Source: DATIXJ01 sp963714795 (lineage in GTDB: Bacteria; Bacteroidota; Ignavibacteria; UBA10030; SZUA-254). From it: a DNA stretch of 64,000 bases. Within the stretch, counting starts at the first letter, position 1. Every line of letters starts with the position of its first letter. Location: contig CAVQPS010000008.1 in assembly GCA_963714795.1 (NCBI GenBank), positions 186,001 to 250,000 of the forward strand. Reading direction: 5' to 3'. Positions 8,948-18,900 of this stretch are shown here, piece after piece. The notes beneath the pieces are model-generated. The model was given only the letters and a program-made list of their open reading frames with translations. It searched no databases and was not told the origin of the DNA. The position numbers and the translations under genes are program-made.

Positions 8948-9520
8948 ATGGGAATACATAATTATAATATGTCATTGCAAATTTGGAAATCCTTGTTAAT
9001 TGTTTTTGCAACAGTTCTTTTGGCTTATCCACCAGCGACTTTGTTATCAAACAATAATGGGTACCATCAAAAGCCCAAAACGATATTGCAAGAAGTTTCC
9101 AAGCGCGGGGCAAACATTGTTGTAACAGAATTATATAATGATTCATCTAAATGGAATTATGTATTGCAACATATAAAATTAGGTAGTGTAGACTGGTTAA
9201 ATGTCGCAGTTGCTCTATATCCTGGTTCTGATGCAGGCGCAAGTGAGATGTTGGTTAATTCTGTAGGTGAAGCGCTAGAAAATGCTCCAATAAATGTTTT
9301 TAAGATAGCCTTTCCAAAATATCGTTTGGAAGACATTTGTAGTAGTCCCGATGTTGATGATAAACGTTATAATTCCTTTGAACGTTCAATGAATGCAATT
9401 GATCGAAGAATTAAAAAGATTTCAACAATTACAGATCGCAATTATAAAGAAGTATGTGCCCAAAGTATTCAACTATTAGAAGAAGCAAAGATCGGTATTA
9501 AAAAATATTATGGTCAGTAA
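8948..9520 (+). CDS. Cassette-borne secreted or membrane-anchored protein of unknown function
   Basis: The 190-residue protein has a hydrophobic N-terminal segment (SLLIVFATVLLAYPPATLL) that may be a signal peptide or anchor. A mixed alpha/beta region follows, with a conserved-looking C-terminal part (ICSSPDVDDKRYNSFERSMN) rich in charged helix and containing two cysteines. I do not recognise a named family with certainty. An alternative start is the ATG at 8969. The gene is more AT-rich than its neighbours, fills the whole space between two inverted core sites and lies downstream of a duplicated promoter, which fits a captured integron cassette. Confidence 0.75.
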   Translation: MGIHNYNMSLQIWKSLLIVFATVLLAYPPATLLSNNNGYHQKPKTILQEVSKRGANIVVTELYNDSSKWNYVLQHIKLGSVDWLNVAVALYPGSDAGASEMLVNSVGEALENAPINVFKIAFPKYRLEDICSSPDVDDKRYNSFERSMNAIDRRIKKISTITDRNYKEVCAQSIQLLEEAKIGIKKYYGQ

Positions 9521-9539
9521 ATTTATTAAGAATAGTCAT

Positions 9540-9747
9540 TGTGTGGCCTAACCAGTCGCTCAAGCTGACCGGATGAGCGTGGGTGCATTTTGCATTGCGA
9601 ATGGTGGGTTAATGTTTTTATAATTAATTTTTCAGTACCTCGTCGGTTGAGTGCTGACTAATTTGGTTATCAGCATGAACTTGTTTCGTTTAGTACATTT
9701 TGAAAGTTATCAGTGCGGCAGCTTAGCCGCCATCCGTTAGTCAGCAC
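9540..9747. other. attC-like recombination site of cassette 1
   Basis: The left end has an R'' box GCCTAAC (9546-9552) followed by CAGTCGCTCAAGCTG, a typical L''-type arrangement. The right end carries GCAGCTTAGC and a core GTTAGTC (9736-9742). AAGCTG on the left can pair with CAGCTT on the right. At about 197 bases it is longer than most attC sites, and it contains a further inverted pair (GTGCTGACTAA near 9651 and TTAGTCAGCAC at 9737-9747), so it may be two sites merged by loss of a cassette. Confidence 0.5.
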
Positions 9748-9760
9748 AAAGAACATCGAC

Positions 9761-10579
9761 ATGAATAAATCATTTGACTCTAGAAATAGTTTAGAACTTC
9801 GACTGAAGCGTCCGACAAAACGACTCATGGACGCGCGGACGACATTGAAACATTTTGCGCTGATTAATTATGCCTTGCCAAAGGAACGTTTGATAAAACT
9901 TATTCCTAGTGATCGATTCGAGATACCCGAATTTCAAACTGAGCGTGGAATGCGCTCATTTATCAGTGTCGTCCCTTTCTTGGATGTCGATTTCCATTTT
10001 CCCCAATTTGCTCCAAAATCGAAGTCAAGTTTCTACCAAACGAATCATCGAGCGTATATAATAGACAAAGCCACTGGCGAACACGCAGTTTGGTTTTTTG
10101 GAACAAATTTAGGCTCGAGATTTGTATATTTCCCTCAATTACTCTGGAAAATGCCTTGGCACTATGCAAATTATTTAACTGATTGTCGCTACGATTATAA
10201 TGAGTCGATTTACGAAAAATACAGTTACTACTTTGAGTCAGAGTGGTGTAAAGGCGAAGTAGAGATTGAGGACACAGGAGAACCCATCACGAAAATGGAT
10301 GGTTTTTCCAGCTTAGACGAAATGAAATTGATTCTTACACATCCTATTACCGGCTTCTTTCGTCGATCAGATAGGAAGATAGGAACATATAAAATTTGGC
10401 ATCCAGAAATGAAATTAACTGCGGCGACTGGGAAACATCTACACTTTAGTCTTTACGAAAAACTCGGATTGTTGTCAAACGATGAAATGAATGAGCCTCA
10501 TTCGATATTTTTGTGCCCACAAATTGAGTTTGAAATCTATCTGCCTCCCAAGGCTGTCGAAGGTTCGCGTGCTGCCTAA
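9761..10579 (+). CDS. DUF2071 (YqjF-like) family protein
   Basis: The 272-residue protein resembles DUF2071 proteins, a family related in fold to acetoacetate decarboxylase: an early LKHFALINYALPKERLIKLIP, then SFISVVPFLDVDF, NHRAYIID, FFGTNLGSRFVYFPQ and a late LTHPITGFFRRS. No catalytic activity is established. The ATG at 9761 follows the cassette core site by 14 bases; an upstream GTG at 9713 lies inside the attC-like site and is rejected. The stop codon TAA is part of the next GCCTAAC box, an arrangement common in integron cassettes. Confidence 0.75.
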   Translation: MNKSFDSRNSLELRLKRPTKRLMDARTTLKHFALINYALPKERLIKLIPSDRFEIPEFQTERGMRSFISVVPFLDVDFHFPQFAPKSKSSFYQTNHRAYIIDKATGEHAVWFFGTNLGSRFVYFPQLLWKMPWHYANYLTDCRYDYNESIYEKYSYYFESEWCKGEVEIEDTGEPITKMDGFSSLDEMKLILTHPITGFFRRSDRKIGTYKIWHPEMKLTAATGKHLHFSLYEKLGLLSNDEMNEPHSIFLCPQIEFEIYLPPKAVEGSRAA

Positions 10580-10688
10580 CCAGTCGCTCAAGCTGATCCC
10601 GACTAAAACCATGTCGGGACAGGCTCCAGTGACCGTCGCCGATTCCGCCGCGCGAAGGAAAATTTTTTTATGAATTAGCGATGCCTGC
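10569..10688. other. attC-like site of cassette 2 (left half clear)
   Basis: GTGCTGCCTAAC (10569-10580) is the inverted complement, 11 of 12 bases, of the cassette's own 5' end at 9736-9747. CAGTCGCTCAAGCTGA follows. A 7-bp hairpin (TCCCGAC/GTCGGGA) lies inside. The right half is poor: only ATTAGCG near 10675 resembles a core, so the site looks truncated or decayed. Confidence 0.45.
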
Positions 10689-10794
10689 CGCGCGTATATT
10701 CTACAAGGATCTGATAGAATTCTAATCATCTCCGATATGGTGAACAACAAATAATTTTTTACCTCAATCTCAAACAAACTTTTAACAAAATCGT

Positions 10795-11298
10795 ATGGAT
10801 TTCTCAACAATACTTGAACTCATTACGACCGTTTCGGTGATGGCGGCGGGAATTTTTGCGGGAGTGCAGATCATTCAATTTAAGAAACAGAGAGCAAGAG
10901 AATCCGCTATTCAAATGCTGCGTTCAACACAGACGCCTGAATTTATGGACGCCGTTCATATTTTATTCAATGTTCCCGAGAACTTATCGAAGAAACAAAT
11001 TGAGGATTTCGTCGGTGATAGAATGAATTCTGTTCTTGTCATGTTCGGAGCATTTGAAAGCATCGGTTATTTGGTCTTTCGCCATGATATCAGCCTGGAG
11101 CTTGTTGCCAATTTTTTCGGCGGAGCCATCGTGATGTTCTGGAAAAAATTCAGGAACTATTTCATCGAACTTCGTGCGACGAGTAAACGGGAAAACTACG
11201 GCGAGTGGGTTCAATGGCTTTCAGACCAGCTCGAAAAGAGAAATGCAAAATTACACACGAAACCTGCCCACATCGAATATGAGGACTGGACAGAATAA
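10795..11298 (+). CDS. Small membrane-anchored protein, DUF4760-like
   Basis: The 167-residue protein has a single N-terminal membrane helix (ELITTVSVMAAGIFAGVQIIQF) followed by a cytoplasmic helical domain with a further hydrophobic stretch (LVANFFGGAIVMFW). This resembles DUF4760-type proteins of unknown function that are common in accessory regions. It overlaps the next reading frame at TAATG, so the two may be translated together. A GTATATT motif at 10694-10700 is a possible -10 element. Confidence 0.65.
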   Translation: MDFSTILELITTVSVMAAGIFAGVQIIQFKKQRARESAIQMLRSTQTPEFMDAVHILFNVPENLSKKQIEDFVGDRMNSVLVMFGAFESIGYLVFRHDISLELVANFFGGAIVMFWKKFRNYFIELRATSKRENYGEWVQWLSDQLEKRNAKLHTKPAHIEYEDWTE

Positions 11299-11312
11299 TG
11301 GGAGAATCATCA

Positions 11313-11828
11313 ATGAAAATATTTTTAAAGATTATCGTGCTCGTTGGTTTGGTTTCTTTGTCCGTTTCAGCACAACAAACGACATTTCAGGATTCCCTGC
11401 TCGATCACTTTATCGGGAAGTGGAAATTGCAAGGCACCATAGACGGAAAAGAGACAACGCACGATATTGTCGCAGAATGGATACTGGGTCATCAGTACCT
11501 GCGATTTCATGAAGTGTCACGTGAAAAGAATAGTAACAGTGAAGCGATGTATGAAGCAATCGTATTCATTGGATGGGACACATCGTCGGATCAGTATGGA
11601 TGTTTTTGGCTCGATGGAACCAGCGGCAATGGACTCTCGAATCCGGTTATCGGTCATGCAAAACGGAACGGCGATACGATTGCCTTCTTATTCAAGTTCA
11701 GTGAAACCAGTCTTTTCCATACAACTTTCTTATATGATAGAGGTCCCGACACCTGGCAGTGGTTGATGGATGACGAAGAGAAAGGGAAGATGCAACCGTT
11801 TGCACGGTTGAAGCTCACAAGAAAGTAG
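11313..11828 (+). CDS. Secreted DUF1579-like protein
   Basis: The 171-residue protein has a clear signal peptide (IIVLVGLVSLSVSAQQ). A domain beginning HFIGKWKLQGTIDGK then follows with repeating beta-strand features (YEAIVFIGWDTSSDQYGCFW, TTFLYDRGPDTWQW), which recalls DUF1579/lipocalin-like proteins; function unknown. The ATG at 11313 is chosen because GGGAGA precedes it and the signal peptide starts there, although ATG 11298 overlaps the previous stop. Confidence 0.65.
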   Translation: MKIFLKIIVLVGLVSLSVSAQQTTFQDSLLDHFIGKWKLQGTIDGKETTHDIVAEWILGHQYLRFHEVSREKNSNSEAMYEAIVFIGWDTSSDQYGCFWLDGTSGNGLSNPVIGHAKRNGDTIAFLFKFSETSLFHTTFLYDRGPDTWQWLMDDEEKGKMQPFARLKLTRK

Positions 11829-11865
11829 ATATGCGGTCAATGATAACTAATCACACGGTATCCAT

Positions 11866-12354
11866 ATGAGTAAAACCGAGACAAAAGATTTGCTTAAATT
11901 TCTAAAGCCTTTCCCCAGCGATGTCAGGGAGACGGCTTTGTGGTTAAGGGATTTCGTCTGGGATTTATATCCGGACACCAATGAACTCATTTATGACAAC
12001 TATAACGCCGTGGCATTTGGCTGGTCTCCAACCGATAAGGTCGGACATACATTTTGTTCCGTTGCGGTGGGAAGAAGCAGCAAGAATGTTCACTTTGGCT
12101 TCTACTGGGGATCCCAAATTGCTGATCCCAGGAAGATTTTGCTGGGCGAAGGAAATCAGTATAGGTATATTCTTGTTAAGGACAAAGCCGATTTCCCAAA
12201 GACGTATATCAGGAAATTGATGAAAGAAGCATACGCCAACTCATTGGCAAAAGTGAAAGACAAGAAACAAATTATACATGGTGCAACGATCACCAAGTCC
12301 ATTTCAGCAACAAAAAAGAGCTCGGGGCGCAAGTCACCTAAAAAGAAAAAATAA
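11866..12354 (+). CDS. DUF1801 (YdhG-like) family protein
   Basis: The 162-residue protein has the DUF1801 pattern: LKPFPSDVRETALWLRDFVWDLYP, then ELIYDNYNAVAFGW, a central strand pair and PKTYIRKLMKEAY. Its last 30 residues are Lys/Ser-rich and probably disordered. The fold is known, but the function is not settled. It lies just before an attC-like site and may be the last gene of a three-gene cassette or of a segment where cassette boundaries have been lost. Confidence 0.8.
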   Translation: MSKTETKDLLKFLKPFPSDVRETALWLRDFVWDLYPDTNELIYDNYNAVAFGWSPTDKVGHTFCSVAVGRSSKNVHFGFYWGSQIADPRKILLGEGNQYRYILVKDKADFPKTYIRKLMKEAYANSLAKVKDKKQIIHGATITKSISATKKSSGRKSPKKKK

Positions 12355-12365
12355 GATTATGATAT

Positions 12366-12440
12366 CCGATGCCCTAACCAGTTGCTCAGGTTCGCATTAA
12401 TTGTTGTGAAAATATATATATTGAGCAACCCGATCATCGG
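12366..12440. other. attC-like hairpin site
   Basis: CCCTAACCAGTTGCTCA resembles the left half of the other sites. An 8-bp stem (GTTGCTCA 12381-12388 with TGAGCAAC 12422-12429) and an outer 6-bp stem (CCGATG 12366-12371 with CATCGG 12435-12440) fold the whole site into an interrupted hairpin with an AT-rich loop, the general shape of an attC. The right core box is degenerate. Confidence 0.5.
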
Positions 12441-12491
12441 CACAAATCTATTGACAAATCAAAACATTTATAAACTAACTGAGGATATCGT

Positions 12492-12926
12492 ATGAGCACC
12501 AATTCACCAATCTCTGCCGGCGGCAGCAAGAACGCTGCATCTGAGTCGTTCCAGGCCAGCATGCTTTCGATCTCACTGACTGTGAAAGATCTCGGCAAGA
12601 GTCTTGCCTGGTACACTGACGTGCTGGGATTCACCATCGACCGCAAGATTGAACGCGATGGAAAACTCCGGGCAGTCGCACTCAAAGCCGGGAATGCACG
12701 GATCTCGATCAATCAGGACGACGGAGCAAAAGGATGGACCCGCGTCAAAGGCGAAGGATTCTCACTGAATATAACGACAGATCAAAATATCGACCAGGTT
12801 GCAAACCGGATTAAAGAACATGGCGGCATACTCGATTCCGAACCGGCCGATATGCCATGGGGTGCGCGCGTTTTCCGGCTGAAGGATCCCGACGGATATA
12901 AGCTGACGATCTCTCGCCCCGTGTAG
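12492..12926 (+). CDS. VOC (glyoxalase/bleomycin resistance/dioxygenase) family protein
   Basis: The 144-residue protein is a single VOC module: LSISLTVKDLGKSLAWYTDVLGF at the start, EHGGILDSEPADMPWGARVFRLKDPDGYKLTI at the end. The last part is the usual strand with the metal-site region, but the typical Glu is replaced by a Leu/Thr context, so metal binding is uncertain. Such proteins are frequent integron cargo. The first 20 residues are Ser/Ala-rich and not conserved. The stop codon is next to an attC-like box. Confidence 0.85.
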   Translation: MSTNSPISAGGSKNAASESFQASMLSISLTVKDLGKSLAWYTDVLGFTIDRKIERDGKLRAVALKAGNARISINQDDGAKGWTRVKGEGFSLNITTDQNIDQVANRIKEHGGILDSEPADMPWGARVFRLKDPDGYKLTISRPV

Positions 12927-13003
12927 GCTAACCAGTCGCTCCCCGAAGGGGTCCTTTTGGGACAAGTCCCGGATGTCCGAATGGATCTGTTTCGGATTTA
13001 GCG
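12926..13003. other. attC-like site, degenerate
   Basis: GGCTAAC (12926-12932) followed by CAGTCGCTC matches the left half of the sites at 9546 and 10574. A short hairpin (CCCCGAAGGGG) lies inside. The right end shows only TTTAGCG at 12997-13003. The shared position immediately after a stop codon is the strongest support. Confidence 0.4.
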
Positions 13004-13049
13004 TGGTTTGTCACGTTATATTCAATCAACATTTTTCAGAGAGAATGTC

Positions 13050-13355
13050 ATGAAATGGTATCATTACGTTGCCTGTTTCTTCGCCGGTGCCTTTTTAGTT
13101 AATACGGTTCCGCACTTTGTGCATGGAATATCCGGCGACAGTTTTCCAACGCCATTCGCAAATCCGCCCGGCAAAGGATTGTCGTCTCCGCTGGTCAATG
13201 TTTTGTGGGCATTAGCGAATGTACTGATCGGGTATATTCTCTTGAGAACAGGTAAAGTCTCCCAAACAAATAAATGGAGCCTCTTTGCATTTTTTGCCGG
13301 TGTCGTTTACATCAGTATAACGCTAAGCATTGCCTTTGTTGACAGGATGCATTAA
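13050..13355 (+). CDS. Small integral membrane protein, unknown function
   Basis: The 101-residue protein has three likely membrane helices (YHYVACFFAGAFLVNTVP, VLWALANVLIGYILL, WSLFAFFAGVVYISITLSIAF). The loop between the first two is Pro/Gly-rich (PHFVHGISGDSFPTPFANPPGKG). I recognise this as a conserved small family but know no function. The ATG at 13050 is preceded by AGAGAG and begins a good membrane helix. It follows an attC-like site and may be the last cassette gene. The 278 bases after it hold no supported gene. Confidence 0.65.
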   Translation: MKWYHYVACFFAGAFLVNTVPHFVHGISGDSFPTPFANPPGKGLSSPLVNVLWALANVLIGYILLRTGKVSQTNKWSLFAFFAGVVYISITLSIAFVDRMH

Positions 13356-13633
13356 GAACTCAAGTCCAATTATGACTTGCACATATATAATTCGTGAGAA
13401 ATATTATTGTATCACTGAACGTATGTGTAAGTCATATCGGTAAGAAGATCCGAAGACTCCTTAACAAGTACATTCTCTGCCTGTTCAATTTTGAGCTTTC
13501 CTGGTTACATCGGAACACCATTCCGAGTTATTTTTTGTTGCCTTCCTTGCGGAAATTTATTAGCTTACGGCACATTGTTATTATCAAATGACGGTAAACG
13601 GAATGAACCCCGCATTGTGTCTTCAGATCCTCT

Positions 13634-14944
13634 ATGATTTGCATTAACGGAGAATTTCGGCAATTCATCTGCTTGTGCGCAATAACTCTTTGCGCCTTCT
13701 TTTTCCGTGAGACCGTGTTCTGTCAGGAACAGCTTACACTTTCCAGCGCAATCAATCTTGCACGTAAGAATAACCTTCAGCTTGCCGTAGCAAAGAACGA
13801 CCGGTTGGTAAGCGAGAAGGCGCGGTCGGAAATCAATTCCACAGGACTTCCGCAAATCAAATCGGAAATTTCTGCAATTTATGCTCCTGCCAATCCGTCG
13901 TTCGGGTACGATCCGGTCATTACGAATCAGGGACAATTGGGTGCGCAGGTTCTTGTTCAACAATCCCTTTATGATGGCGGAACGCGTGCGCTGAAATCGG
14001 ATCAACTCTCGCTCGGCATAACGGAAGCGAACATCCAGCTTCAATCGGTTCAGCGCGATCTGAAGTATTCGGTCACGCTTGCTTTCATCGATGTACTTCG
14101 GTATCAACAAGAAACCACATTGCGCCGGGAAACCGTCGATCAGCTTCAGGAATATCTTGATCTGACGCAGCGGCGATTTCACGGCGGCGGCACGGGCGAA
14201 AGCGACGTCCTCCGAACCGATGTGGAACTGTCGAATGCCAGAGTCGAATTGAATCACGCAGAAGTATCGTACAACACAGCGCGATATTCGCTGGCGGAAC
14301 TTCTCGGAGGAACCATTGACACAACATTTTCGGTAACAGGAACGCTGGACAGTCTTATCGACGTTCCGGTCGATACGTTGCCCGGTCATGTTCTCGATCT
14401 GGAACTTTCACGAACGGGAATCGAAAAAAGCGCACTGGACATATCACTAGCGGAACATGAAGCATATCCGGTCCTCTCATTATTCGGCGATGCGGGATTA
14501 CTCACATCGGTCGAAAACCTGAAACTGCCGGGCGGAGACCGCTACAACAGTTTCGGATATTCGGTCGGCATTCTCGCGGAATTTCCGATTTTCGATTGGG
14601 GCGGAAGAAGCTTGCGGAAAGAGCAGAAAGAACTTGAACTCAATTCCCTTTCAACGGAGGGATCACTGCTGGAACGGAAACTGAGCGGTGAAATGGCACG
14701 CCTCCGGCTTCAAAGAATGAACGAACTGGCACAGCTTGAAACGTTGCGTCGCAATGCGGCAAAGGCAAAAGATTTATTTTTGCTGACAAAAGCGCGGTAT
14801 GCCGGCGGAAGCGCACTTGCCGTCGAAGTGCTTGGCGCACAGCAATTGGTAAACGATTCGGAAGTGGCGGCGCTGGAGGCATCGGCAGAGATTCAATCGA
14901 TTTCGGCAAGAATAGTTCAACTGACAACGGAAGAAGAACGATGA
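13634..14944 (+). CDS. TolC-family outer-membrane efflux protein
   Basis: The 436-residue protein has a signal peptide ending near VFCQEQ and two outer-membrane-efflux repeats made of long coiled-coil helices (about 35-220 and 235-430). Conserved features include LTLSSAINLARKNNLQL near the start and FPIFDWGGRSLRKEQKE in the second repeat. It should form the trimeric outer-membrane channel of the efflux pump encoded next. Its stop overlaps the ATG of the adaptor gene (ATGA), indicating a tight operon. Confidence 0.93.
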   Translation: MICINGEFRQFICLCAITLCAFFFRETVFCQEQLTLSSAINLARKNNLQLAVAKNDRLVSEKARSEINSTGLPQIKSEISAIYAPANPSFGYDPVITNQGQLGAQVLVQQSLYDGGTRALKSDQLSLGITEANIQLQSVQRDLKYSVTLAFIDVLRYQQETTLRRETVDQLQEYLDLTQRRFHGGGTGESDVLRTDVELSNARVELNHAEVSYNTARYSLAELLGGTIDTTFSVTGTLDSLIDVPVDTLPGHVLDLELSRTGIEKSALDISLAEHEAYPVLSLFGDAGLLTSVENLKLPGGDRYNSFGYSVGILAEFPIFDWGGRSLRKEQKELELNSLSTEGSLLERKLSGEMARLRLQRMNELAQLETLRRNAAKAKDLFLLTKARYAGGSALAVEVLGAQQLVNDSEVAALEASAEIQSISARIVQLTTEEER

Positions 14945-15931
14945 GACCAAGCATAATATTTGCACTTTTGATTTCCATGGTGCTCGCCGGTTGCATGCGA
15001 CGGCAAGAAGGATGAAGATTCGGCGGAGAGCGCCAATGTCAAAGTCCCTGTAACTGTTGCAACTATTTCTACGGGAACCGCTTCGGTAACAATTCGCGGT
15101 GTGGGAAAAACGGATGCACTCCGCAAGCAAAAAGTTTATTCTCCGATAGCAGGAATCGTAACGACACTGCACATTCAGGAAGGAACATCGGTTCATTCGG
15201 GAGATGTCATTGCAATTATCCGGTCGAAAGAAGCACAGGCAACGATTGCCGGCGCTGAAGGGTTGCTCCAGTCGGCAACAACCGATCAGCAGAAGCAGGA
15301 AGCAAAACAAATGCTCGATCTGGCAAACCGGTCGGATAATGTTGCTGTTCTGAAAGCGCCATTTGACGGATATGTTTCTCAACGGCTTGTGAGCGAAAGC
15401 GAAGTCGTTGCAGAGAATGCAGAACTTGCAACGCTTATCGATCTGTCCACTGTCGTCGTTGTTGCACAGGTTCCGATTCAGGATATCGGTTCCGTAAAAA
15501 TCGGTCAGAAAGCATTTATCGAGTTTCCTTCTATCGCCGGACGAAAATTCGATGCGACCGTCGATGCAGTCAGTCCACAAGCCGTCGTCGAAAGTCAAAC
15601 CGTGCCTGTCCGGCTTCGGTTCGACGACGAAAAATTTCAAATCAATAATCCGATCCGGACAGAAATGATCGCTTCGGTTTCAATCGTGACCGGAAAACGA
15701 AATGCCGCACTTTTTGTTCCGAAACGGTCATTGATCAGAAACGATGAGACCGGTTCATATTCTGTCTTCACCATGACTTCCGATTCCATTGCCAGAAAGA
15801 TCGACGTGGAAGTCGGCGTTCAATCCGATTCGCTGATCGAAATTCATTCCGGCCAGCTCAAATCAGGCATGCCCGTTATTGTTGAAGGAAGTTACGGACT
15901 GGCAGATTCGACACATGTCGAGGTCCGGTAA
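14941..15931 (+). pseudogene. RND efflux periplasmic adaptor (HlyD/MFP family) lipoprotein, one-base frame change
   Basis: The ATG at 14941 encodes a lipoprotein leader ending LAGC, but that frame stops at 15013. The mature protein continues in another frame from about 14999 (DGKKDEDSAESANVKVPVTV). One extra base near 14995 explains this. The rest has a lipoyl/hairpin region, a beta-barrel (NPIRTEMIASVSIVTGKR) and a membrane-proximal domain ending at 15931, where TAATG links it to the pump gene. Restored, the protein is about 329 residues and would link the inner-membrane pump to TolC. The simplest reading is a sequence indel in a functional operon. Confidence 0.85.
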
Positions 15932-18900
15932 TGTTGTTTGAGTATCTTCAAAAACATAAAAGGGCATTTCTTTTCACGATAATAGTCCTCGTTGCATCGG
16001 GCATCGCTCTGCTGACACAAATGCCCGTTTCACTTTTCCCCGATATTACATTTCCGAGGATCGTCGTTCTTGCCGATAACGGCGAACAGCCGACGGAGCG
16101 GATGATGGTTGAAGTTACCAAGCCGCTCGAAGAAATCGCCAGCTCGATTCCCGGTGTCAACATTATCCGATCGACGACAAGCCGAGGTTCAACGGAAATT
16201 TCTTTGAATCTCGATTGGGGATCGGATGTTCAGCAAACACTCCTTTTATTGCAGGGACGCATAGCAAATGCGCGGACCACATTGCCTGCAACTGCAACCA
16301 TTCAAAGCGAACAGATGATGGTCAGCGTCTTTCCGATTTTGGGATACAGTTTGACATCTGATTCACTCAGCCTGGTCGAATTGCGGGATATCGCACTATA
16401 CCAGATTCGACCCACGCTCATGCGTGTCCATGGCGTTGCAAAGATCGAAGTGACCGGCGGCGACACGCGTGAGTTTGCCGTCATTGTATCGCCGGCAAAA
16501 CTTACCGAGTATGGTTTGGATATCCGTCAGGTAAGCGACGCGCTGGAAAAAACAAACTTCATCGCTGCCGGCGGCCTCGTTGCCAGCGAATATCAATTGT
16601 ATCTCTCGCTCGTTTCCGGTTTGACAAAAAATGCGCAGGAAATCGGCAGTGTGGTCGTCGCTGTCCGAAATGGTACACCGATATTCCTGCGGGATGTTGC
16701 AACGGTAACTTCATCGACGGAATACCGCACAATCCGGACGACGGCTCACGGCCGCGATGCGGTTCTTCTGAATATCATGAAACAACCGACCGGCAGTACG
16801 GTCAAAATCGGAATTGACGTCAAAGATGAAATTGCCCGGCTGAAACTTCCGCGCGGCGTTCACTTTGAAACATTTTATGACCAGGGAGATTTTATCCGGA
16901 AATCGATCATGAGCACGCGGGACAGTATTGTCATCGGCGTTATTCTTTCGATGGTCGTGCTCTTCATTTTTCTCCGAAGCTGGCGTACTACTCTCGTTAT
17001 GGCGCTCGTCGTTCCCGTGACGATTGCAATTACGATCGGAATCCTCTACACGTTCGGCAAATCTATAAACATTATGACGCTGGGCGGCATGGCGGCAGCG
17101 GTCGGGCTCATCATCGACGATTCCATCGTGATCATTGAACATATCTTCACGCAATTCTCGAAGCGTGAGGCTGAAACCGGTGAGGCAAAAGCTACGTTTT
17201 CAGCATCAGCTACAAAGGCGTTACACGGCCTGATGCCGGCAATCATCGGATCAACGGCAAGCACGATCGTCATTCACATCCCGCTGGCATTTTTGGGTGG
17301 AGTCACCGGCGCGTTCTTTACTTCCCTTTCATTGACGATGGTGATATCACTTCTGTTATCGTTTCTCTTTTCCATCACACTCAGTCCGCTGCTTGCATCG
17401 ATGTTCCTTCGGGAAAAAGATATTGACCGTGAAGTAAAGAAAGAACTTGAGGTCTCACGATTCGGTGTGTGGTATGAAGCTGCCATGCACCGGCTGATGA
17501 AATTCAGATCAATTCTTGTTCCGCTGATCATCATCGTCATTTTGGGCGGCGCGTATTTCTTTTACCTCCACATCGGCAGCGGCTTCATGCCGGATATGGA
17601 TGAAGGAACATTCGTGCTGGATTATACTTCTCCGCCCGGAACGTCGCTGGATGAGACGAACCGCATGCTGATGCATGTCGAAGAAATTCTGATGAGTGTT
17701 CCGGAAGTCGAGTCGTATTCACGGCGAACGGGAACACAACTCGGTTTTTTCCTCACGGAGCCGAATAACGGAGATTATCTTGTACGATTGAAAGAAAAAC
17801 GGAATCGTTCCATTGATGATGTCATGGATGAAGTGCGAACCAGGATTGAAAGCAGTGAACCCTCGTTACAAATCGACTTCGGACAATTGATGATGGATGT
17901 TATCGGGGATTTAACAAACTCACCGTCTCCCGTTGAAATAAAAATTTTCGGTGACGATCAGAAGTTAATAGAAGCAACCGCCCTCAATGTCGATTCGGTG
18001 ATCCAATCGGTACCGGGCGTGGTCGATGCGTTTCACGGCATCGTCGTTTCAGGACCGGCATTGATGATTACTGTTGATCCGGTGCGTTGTGCTCTTGCCG
18101 GACTCCAGCCGTCCGATGTCAGTGAGCAGTTGGAGACAATGATTCAGGGAAAGGCGGAAACACAGGTTCAATACGGCGAAAAGCTGGTAGCTATTCGCGT
18201 CCGTTTTCCGAAAGTGCTTCAGGAAGATATTGGCGCCATCGAAGATCTTTCGCTCACAAATGCGTCGGGAAAAATTATTCCTCTCAAAAGTGTTGCCGGA
18301 ATTGAACGAACCGCCGGTCAAACAGAAATTCATCGTGAACGACTGCGCCAGTTCGTCGCTGTCACCGCCCGCATTTCAGGACGCGATTTGGGACGAACGG
18401 TTGCCGACATTCAGCAGGAACTGGTACACAAACTTATTCTTCCCGCCGGCATCTCCATCGAATACGGCGGTGTGTATCAAACACAACAGGAATCGTTCCG
18501 GGGATTGCTTCTCGTTTCACTGGCGGCTTTTCTCCTGGTGTGTATTGTTCTCATTTTCGAATTCGAAAGTTATACCGTTCCTATTGCCGTGTTCATCGTC
18601 TCGTTGCTTTCATTATTCGGAGTGTTCGGAGCGTTGTGGATTTCGGGAAGTTCATTCAACATTTCCAGTTTTGTCGGCATCATCATGATCATCGGTATCG
18701 TTGCAGAGAATGCGATATTCGTTCTGCACACGATAAACGTGCTTCGCAAAGACGGCCTGCCGTTCGAGGAAGCGGTCATCACGGGAACGAGAATGCGTTC
18801 ACGCCCGATATTAATGACGACACTTGCGGCAATTCTTGCACTTCTTCCTCTTTCGCTGGGAATCGGCGCCGGATCGCAAATGCAGCAACCACTCGCCATT

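Noticed and set aside
13394..13591. Small open frame between the 13050 gene and the TolC gene
   Set aside because: It has no ribosome-binding site and no homologous features; this gap holds no gene that I can support.
13565..14389. Open frame of 274 codons on the - strand
   Set aside because: It is antisense to the TolC-family gene, rich in Arg/Cys/Phe, and without a ribosome-binding site.
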